From contig NZ_JABGCJ010000010.1 of the NCBI RefSeq assembly GCF_019799965.1, forward strand, positions 1-64,000: 64,000 nucleotides of DNA. The letters run 5' to 3'. Below, piece by piece: positions 57,896 through 64,000 of this stretch. The DNA comes from Modestobacter italicus. GTDB taxonomy: Bacteria > Actinomycetota > Actinomycetes > Mycobacteriales > Geodermatophilaceae. The translations under genes and the position numbers were made by a program. The notes under the pieces were generated by a model. That model had not been told where the DNA came from and ran no database searches. It saw only the letters and a program-made list of their open reading frames with translations. Position 1 is the first letter of the stretch. Each line of letters opens with the position of its first letter.

Positions 57896-58237
57896 TCAGG
57901 CCCCGCGGCGGGCGCGGAGCCGGGCCAGCGCCTCCTCGAGGAGGGCGTCACCGTCCGCGTCGGAACGGCGTTCCCGGACGTAGGCGAGGTGCGTCTTGTA
58001 CGGCTCGGTGCGCGGGGCCGGCGGCGGGTTCCGCTGGTCGACCCCGGCCGGGAGTCCGCAGCGCGGACAGTCCCAGGTCTCGGGCACTTCTGCCTCGGTC
58101 GCGAACGCGATCCGCGACTCGTGCCCGTTGGCGCACCAGAAGCCCACCCGGCGCCGCGGCGCCGCCTCACCGCGCTCGGCCTCACCCATCGGACCTGCAC
58201 CGACCCGGCTCCCCCGGATCGCGTTCCCACCAGCCAC
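57896..58237 (-). CDS. rbpA: RNA polymerase-binding protein RbpA
   Basis: A 113-residue transcription factor that binds sigma A and the polymerase and stabilises open complexes. IRGSRVGAG at the start, FWCANGHESRIAFATEAEVP, WDCPRCGLPA and KTHLAYVRERRS match the RbpA core and sigma-interacting domain. GTG 58237 follows GGGGG at 6 nt and aligns with the usual N-terminus; a longer GTG at 58261 is less likely. Confidence 0.92.
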   Translation of the reverse strand: MAGGNAIRGSRVGAGPMGEAERGEAAPRRRVGFWCANGHESRIAFATEAEVPETWDCPRCGLPAGVDQRNPPPAPRTEPYKTHLAYVRERRSDADGDALLEEALARLRARRGA

Positions 58238-58293
58238 GAGCGGCCCCCTGATCGTCGCCACGTCGCGATGACTGAGTTGATCACCGCTCGCGC

Positions 58294-58299
58294 AGTCTA
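58294..58299 (-). promoter_or_regulatory. Possible -10 element of rbpA
   Basis: TAGACT on the minus strand, 56 nt before the rbpA start. The -35 is not clear. Confidence 0.35.
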
Positions 58300-58400
58300 G
58301 GGCCTGTGGGCCCGGTCTCAGGTCACGATGCGGACACCCTCAGTACCGGCACGCGACCGTCCACCGAACCGCCGCCGCCTGGGTGCCCGGCACGACCTCG

Positions 58401-58456
58401 GCCCCCTCTCAGGGGCCCGCGCCGAGCCTGCGAGGCGTGGGGGGAGGGGGTCCTTG
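58401..58456 (-). repeat. Structured 3'-UTR repeat, copy B (after secG)
   Basis: In secG sense, AAGGACC begins 2 nt after TGA (stop at 58458-58460). Outer stem CCCCCTC / GAGGGGG; inner stem CCCACGCC / GGCGCGGG with the same A-C mismatch; loop TCGCAGGCTC. The stem bases differ from copies A and C in compensating pairs. Confidence 0.85.
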
Positions 58457-58457
58457 T

Positions 58458-58688
58458 TCAGACCTTGATGAGGATGCCCAGCGCGACGATGCAGACGGTC
58501 CAGACGGCGCCGGCGAAGACGGTCAGCCGGTTGAGGTTCTTCTCGACCACCGAGCTGCCCGACAGCTGCGAGGACACCGCACCGCCGAACATCGAGGACA
58601 GCCCGCCACCCTTGCCGCGGTGCAGCAGGATGAGCACGATCAGCAGCAGGCTGGTGAGCACCAGCAGCACGTTGAGCGCCAGTTCCAT
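58458..58688 (-). CDS. secG: Preprotein translocase subunit SecG
   Basis: A 76-residue protein with two membrane helices (about 3-22 and 52-73) flanking LHRGKGGGLSSMFGG, the conserved cytoplasmic loop. Part of the SecYEG export channel. Its 3' end is followed at once by repeat copy B. Confidence 0.93.
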   Translation of the reverse strand: MELALNVLLVLTSLLLIVLILLHRGKGGGLSSMFGGAVSSQLSGSSVVEKNLNRLTVFAGAVWTVCIVALGILIKV

Positions 58689-58748
58689 GGTCGTCCGTCT
58701 CCCTGTCCGCCTGCCCACGGGGTGGGTGGTGGTGCACCCACGTGGTTC

Positions 58749-58792
58749 GGGGGCTCTCGACGGTCCAGCCTAACCGACGCCGCTGAGCCCCC
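58749..58792 (-). terminator. Weak inverted repeat after the solute-binding protein gene
   Basis: GGGGGCTC and GAGCCCCC pair over 8 bp across a 28-nt loop, between the lipoprotein gene and secG on the same strand. Confidence 0.3.
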
Positions 58793-58807
58793 CGGTCACC
58801 TTCCGGG

Positions 58808-60580
58808 TCAGCGCACCCCGGCTGTCGCGACGTCGTAGCTGCCGTAGGGCTGCATCACCACGGCGTTGCGCAGCCGCTGGCCGGCCAGCAGCTGCACCCG
58901 GTTCTCCACCAGCGGCACGTAGGCCGCCGTCTCCTGCACCGCGTAGACGACCTGGCGCCACGCGTCGGCGGCGACCGCCGGGTCGGTCGCCGCCCGGGCG
59001 GCGTCCACTGCGGCGTTGACCTGGGCGTCGTCCAGCCGGGCGTAGTTGGTGTTGCCCACCTGCCGGATGGACCGCCCGTCCACCAAAGGCACCAGGAACG
59101 AGGCGGACGTCGGGAAGTCGGCGGTCCAGGTGGCCAGCACCATCCCGTAGCCGGCCGCGGTCACCGCGTCGGGGTTGCCGACGTCGCTGGCATAGAAGGT
59201 AGTGGGGTCCAGCGGCCGCACCTCGACCTGGATCCCCACCTCCGCCAGCGAGGCGGCGACCGCCTCCGCGACGTCGACGCTGCCGGGGACGTCGGCAACG
59301 GCCAGCGTGGTGCTGAAGCCCTCGGCCCGCCCGCAGGCGGCCAGCGCCGCCGTCGCCGCCGCCTGGTCCGGGTCCGGGTCGGCCTCCTCCGGGGCACCGG
59401 CGATGGCACGCGGCCACAACACCGAGGTCCGGACGGCGTTGCCGGCACCGCGCAAGGCCTCCTGCACCGCGGCGCGGTCGACGACCGCGGCGACCGCGCG
59501 CCGGCAGTTCACGTCGTCCATCGGCGCCACCGTCGTCGGCAGCGCGAGCAGCCGCACCGAGCCGGTGGTGAGGTCGTCGATCCGCGCGGCCAGCGCGTCG
59601 TCGTCCAACCGGCTGGTGGTCGCCTGCTGCACGCCGGTGCCGGAGAGGTCGAGATCGGCCGAGCCGGCCAGCAGCGCCTGGTCCCGGGCCACCCCGGACA
59701 GGCCGGGCCGGAGGACCACCGAGTCCGGCAGCGCCGTGCGCACGTCGTCGGTGGCCGGGTCCCACTGCGGGTTCCGCTCCAGCGCGATGCCGGCAACCTG
59801 GTCCACCGAGGTGACCATGTAGGGACCGGAGCTGATCGGGTCGTTGCCGTAGGCGGCGCCGGTGTCGTTCTCGATCGGAACCGGGCTGCTGGAGGGCAGC
59901 GCCATCACGAAGGGGAACTCGGGCGCGGGGCGGGTCAGGGTGAAGACGATCGTGCGGTCGTCCGGCGTGGCGATCGAGGGCAGCCCCAACCGCCCCTCGG
60001 TCTCGTCCTGGTACGGACCGGCGTAGGGGTCGGCCGGGTCGTCGAGCAGGTCGACGACGTACGTCGGGCCGCCCACGACGACGTCGGAGGCGAACGAGCG
60101 CTCGATCCCGTACTTCACGTCCCGGGAGGTGATGGGCCGGCCGGTCTCGAAGCGCACTCCCTCGCGCAGCGTGAACGTCCAGGTCCGACCGCCGTCCGGG
60201 GTGGTGCCCAGGTCGGTCGCCAGGTCGGGCACCAGCTCGTCGGTGGAACCGGGCTCCGAGGAGTAGGTGAGCAGGGTGCGGGCGTAGAGCCGCATGAGGT
60301 TCCAGACGCCGGGCAGGTAGGAGCGCTGCGGGTCCAGGCTGTCGATGTCGCCGGACACCAGGCGCAGCGTGCCCCCGGTCTCCTCCGACGGGGCACGCAC
60401 GCCCGTCACGCCACTGCCGGCCTCACCGGCCTGGGTCGGCACCCCGGCGACACCGCTGTTGCTGCTGCCGCACCCGGTCAGCGCCGCCAGCGCCGCGACC
60501 AGGAACAGCACGACGGCCGACCGGACGGCGCCCCGCGCGGGGACTCGGCCGGTCGGCCGTCGTGCACTGCTGTGGATCAC
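58808..60580 (-). CDS. ABC transporter solute-binding lipoprotein, family 5 (peptide type)
   Basis: A 590-residue lipoprotein. Signal peptide with lipobox LTGC (Cys37), then a DppA/OppA-type SBP_bac_5 domain: GGTLRLVSGDIDSLDPQRSY, TSRDVKYGIERSFASD, PISSGPYMVTSV. It should bind a peptide or nickel/sugar-type ligand outside the membrane. No permease or ATPase gene adjoins: it stands alone between secG and tpiA. Could serve a transporter elsewhere or act as a sensor. Confidence 0.9.
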   Translation of the reverse strand: MIHSSARRPTGRVPARGAVRSAVVLFLVAALAALTGCGSSNSGVAGVPTQAGEAGSGVTGVRAPSEETGGTLRLVSGDIDSLDPQRSYLPGVWNLMRLYARTLLTYSSEPGSTDELVPDLATDLGTTPDGGRTWTFTLREGVRFETGRPITSRDVKYGIERSFASDVVVGGPTYVVDLLDDPADPYAGPYQDETEGRLGLPSIATPDDRTIVFTLTRPAPEFPFVMALPSSSPVPIENDTGAAYGNDPISSGPYMVTSVDQVAGIALERNPQWDPATDDVRTALPDSVVLRPGLSGVARDQALLAGSADLDLSGTGVQQATTSRLDDDALAARIDDLTTGSVRLLALPTTVAPMDDVNCRRAVAAVVDRAAVQEALRGAGNAVRTSVLWPRAIAGAPEEADPDPDQAAATAALAACGRAEGFSTTLAVADVPGSVDVAEAVAASLAEVGIQVEVRPLDPTTFYASDVGNPDAVTAAGYGMVLATWTADFPTSASFLVPLVDGRSIRQVGNTNYARLDDAQVNAAVDAARAATDPAVAADAWRQVVYAVQETAAYVPLVENRVQLLAGQRLRNAVVMQPYGSYDVATAGVR

Positions 60581-60618
60581 CGTGGGTGCTGCTCCGCCCG
60601 GTCAGTGCCGGCCGGCGG

Positions 60619-61431
60619 TCAGCTCCCGTCGGCGGCGGTACGACAGATCTGTGCGAACTCGTCGGCGTCCAGGCTGGCACCGCCGACGAGCGCGCCGTCG
60701 ACGTCCGGCCCGGCGAGGATGCCGGCGGTGTTGCCGGCCTTCACCGATCCTCCGTAGAGGATACGGACCGCCGCGGCCGTCTCTGGCCCGTAGCGCTCGG
60801 CGAGCCGTGCCCGCAGGGCCGCGCAGACCTCCTGCGCGTCGTCGGGGGTGGCCACCTCACCGGTGCCGATCGCCCACACCGGCTCGTAGGCGATCACCAG
60901 CTCCTGCAGCTGCTCGGCGCCCAGACCGGCCAGCGCCTGGTCCAGCTGGGCGGTGCAGTGCGCGACCTGGCCGGCGGCCCGCCGGACGTCGAGCCCCTCC
61001 CCCACGCAGAGGATCGGGACCAGCCCGTGCCGGAGCGCCGCCTGCACCTTGGCGGCGACGACCGCGTCGTCCTCACCGTGCAGCGTGCGCCGCTCGGAGT
61101 GACCGACCAGGACGTAACGGCAGGCCAGCGCGGCGAGCATCGCCCCGCTCACCTCACCGGTGTAGGCGCCGGAGTCGTGTGCAGAGAGGTCCTGGGCGCC
61201 GTACCCGATCTCCAGCTTGTCGCCGGCCACCAGCGTCTGCACGCTGCGCAGCGCCGTGAACGGCGGGACGACGACGACCTCGGCTGCCTCGAGCTGCTGC
61301 TCCTTCAGCGAAAAGGCCAGCTTCTGCACCAGCCCGATCGCCTCGAGGTGGGTGAGGTGCATCTTCCAGTTGCCGGCGATGAGCGGACGACGCCCCTCGC
61401 GGGCCGGCCGGGTCTCCCTGGTGCGCGCCAT
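60619..61431 (-). CDS. tpiA: Triosephosphate isomerase
   Basis: A 270-residue glycolytic enzyme. Active-site residues in NWKMH (Lys), LVGHSERR (His) and [11 protein letters not shown] (Glu). Start overlaps the pgk stop by one base (TGATG). Last gene of gap-pgk-tpiA. Confidence 0.97.
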   Translation of the reverse strand: MARTRETRPAREGRRPLIAGNWKMHLTHLEAIGLVQKLAFSLKEQQLEAAEVVVVPPFTALRSVQTLVAGDKLEIGYGAQDLSAHDSGAYTGEVSGAMLAALACRYVLVGHSERRTLHGEDDAVVAAKVQAALRHGLVPILCVGEGLDVRRAAGQVAHCTAQLDQALAGLGAEQLQELVIAYEPVWAIGTGEVATPDDAQEVCAALRARLAERYGPETAAAVRILYGGSVKAGNTAGILAGPDVDGALVGGASLDADEFAQICRTAADGS

Positions 61432-62623
61432 CAGTCGGCCAGCACGGCGAGGCCGGGCAGCTCCCGGCCCTCCAGGTACTCCAGCGACGCGCCGCCCCCG
61501 GTGCTGATGTGGCCGTAGGCGCCCTCGTCCAGGCCGAGCTGCCGCACCGACGCCGCCGAGTCGCCGCCACCGACGACCGACAGCCCCTCGACGGCGCCGA
61601 CGGCCTGGGCGACCCCGCGGGTGCCGCCTTGGAAGGGCGCGAGCTCGAACACGCCCATCGGGCCGTTCCAGAACACGGTGTGCGCGCCGGCCAGCGCCTC
61701 GGTGAACAGCTCGACGCTGCGCGGGCCGATGTCCAGGCTCATCTCGTCGGCCGGGATCTCGGTGGCCGGCAGCACCCGGGTCGGCACGTCGGCGCTGAAC
61801 TCCGGGGTGACCACCACGTCGACCGGCAGCACGATCCGATCGCCGGCCTCGGCCAGCAGCCGCTTGCAGGTCTCGACCTGGTCGGCCTCCAGCAGCGAGG
61901 TGCCCACCTCGAGGCCCCGGGCGGCGAGGAAGGTGTAGGTCATCCCGCCACCGATGAGCAGTCGGTCGACCTTGGGCAGCAGCGCCTCGATGACCCCCAG
62001 CTTGTCGCTGACCTTCGAGCCGCCCAGCACGACCACGTAGGGCCGCTCGGGGTCGGTGGTCAGCCGGGTGAGCACCTCCAGCTCACGGGCGACCAGCCGG
62101 CCGGCCGCGTGCGGGAGGCGCTCGGCCACGTCGAACACCGAGGCGTGCTTGCGGTGCACGGCGCCGAACGCGTCGTCCACGTAGAGGTCGGCCAGCCCGG
62201 CGAGCCGGTCGGCGAGCTCGCCGCGCACCGCGTCGTCCTTGCTGGTCTCGGCCGCCTCGAAGCGGACGTTCTCCAGCAGCAGCACGTCGCCGTCGGCCAG
62301 CGCGGCGACCCTGGCCGATGCGTCGGGCCCGGCGACGTCGGCCGCCAGGGGCACCTCGGTGCCCAGCAGCTCACCGAGCCGCGCGGCCACCGGGGCCAGG
62401 GAGAACTGCGGGTCCGGCTCGCCCTTGGGCCGGCCGAGGTGGGCGGCCACGACGACCCGAGCACCGGCCTCGCGGAGCGCGGTGATCGTCGGCAGGCTCG
62501 CCCGGATCCGGCCGTCGTCGGTGATGGCGCCGCTGTTCTTGTCCAACGGGACGTTCAGGTCGGCGCGCAGCAGCACGCGCCGACCCGACACCCCGTCGGC
62601 GATGAGCTCGTCGACGGACCGCA

Positions 62624-62624
<1 letters not shown>
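61431..62624 (-). CDS. pgk: Phosphoglycerate kinase
   Basis: A 397-residue kinase: [40 protein letters not shown] and [15 protein letters not shown] are all present. ATG 62624 overlaps the gap stop by one base. Confidence 0.97.
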
Positions 62625-63895
<1,271 letters not shown>

Positions 63896-64000
63896 CTACT
63901 GGGCGAGCATGTCGTCGGTGACGACCGACTCGGTGTCCGGGATGCCGAGGTCCTTGGCCCGCTTGTCGGCCATGGCGAGCAGTCGCCTTATCCGGCCGGC
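63896..64000 (-). CDS. whiA: WhiA sporulation/division regulator, C-terminal end (gene runs off the window)
   Basis: The last 34 codons: [20 protein letters not shown], then [14 protein letters not shown]. This matches the conserved C-terminus of WhiA, a DNA-binding protein with a homing-endonuclease-like fold and an HTH domain that governs division or sporulation genes. Its place upstream of gap on the same strand is the usual actinobacterial order. The rest lies beyond position 64000. Confidence 0.88.
   Translation of the reverse strand, partial: AGRIRRLLAMADKRAKDLGIPDTESVVTDDMLAQ

Overview
The window is about 72-75% GC, densely packed, and often uses overlapping stop/start codons (ATGA, GTGA, TGATG). 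Its content (WhiA, RbpA, OpcA, SufR-type suf operon, MoxR/DUF58/VWA beside an NlpC/P60 endopeptidase) marks a high-GC actinobacterium. The style of the genes and of the dispersed hairpin repeats suggests a relative of Geodermatophilaceae (Blastococcus, Modestobacter, Geodermatophilus); that family-level placement is inference. No tRNA, rRNA, insertion sequence, prophage or CRISPR array was seen.

Positions 1-15650 are an accessory region. It holds regulators with their own palindromic operators (an XRE/MmyB-like regulator divergent from an SDR gene; a MarR gene divergent from a small membrane protein), several membrane proteins (VanZ-RDD fusion, YdcF-like, DUF308-lipase fusion, GtrA), a short UvrC/Cho-like nuclease, a NarL-type two-component system facing an MMPL transporter, and a quinone oxidoreductase gene with a broken partial copy 6.4 kb upstream.

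Positions 15650-64000 are conserved actinobacterial backbone. From memory of the Mycobacterium tuberculosis map, gene content and order largely follow its Rv1423-Rv1481 segment. In window order: VWA-DUF58-MoxR, an NlpC/P60 endopeptidase, an acyl-CoA ligase and a sirtuin (both probably insertions), aconitase with an SDR and a CbiX-like chelatase, an FBP-domain protein, a rhodanese, an ABC exporter, an enoyl-CoA hydratase with a tiny HTH protein, an ABC-F ATPase, the sufR-B-D-Rieske-C-S-U-T operon, a Clp ATPase, heme A and heme O synthases, the pentose phosphate cluster tkt-tal-zwf-opcA-pgl, rbpA, secG, an orphan solute-binding lipoprotein, the glycolytic operon gap-pgk-tpiA, and the end of whiA.

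The core genes make a coherent central-metabolism block: Fe-S assembly supplies aconitase and others, heme a/o synthesis serves the terminal oxidase, and the oxidative pentose phosphate cluster and the triose-phosphate operon lie close together. The most unusual feature is a structured repeat found three times (after tkt, secG and whiA). Each copy starts 2-3 nt after the stop codon in sense orientation, keeps a fixed loop TCGCANGCTC, and has stems that co-vary between copies. The second is a set of three 7-2-7 palindromes (TACTGCG-NN-CGCAGTA) that may define a small NarL-type regulon covering the MMPL transporter and GtrA.
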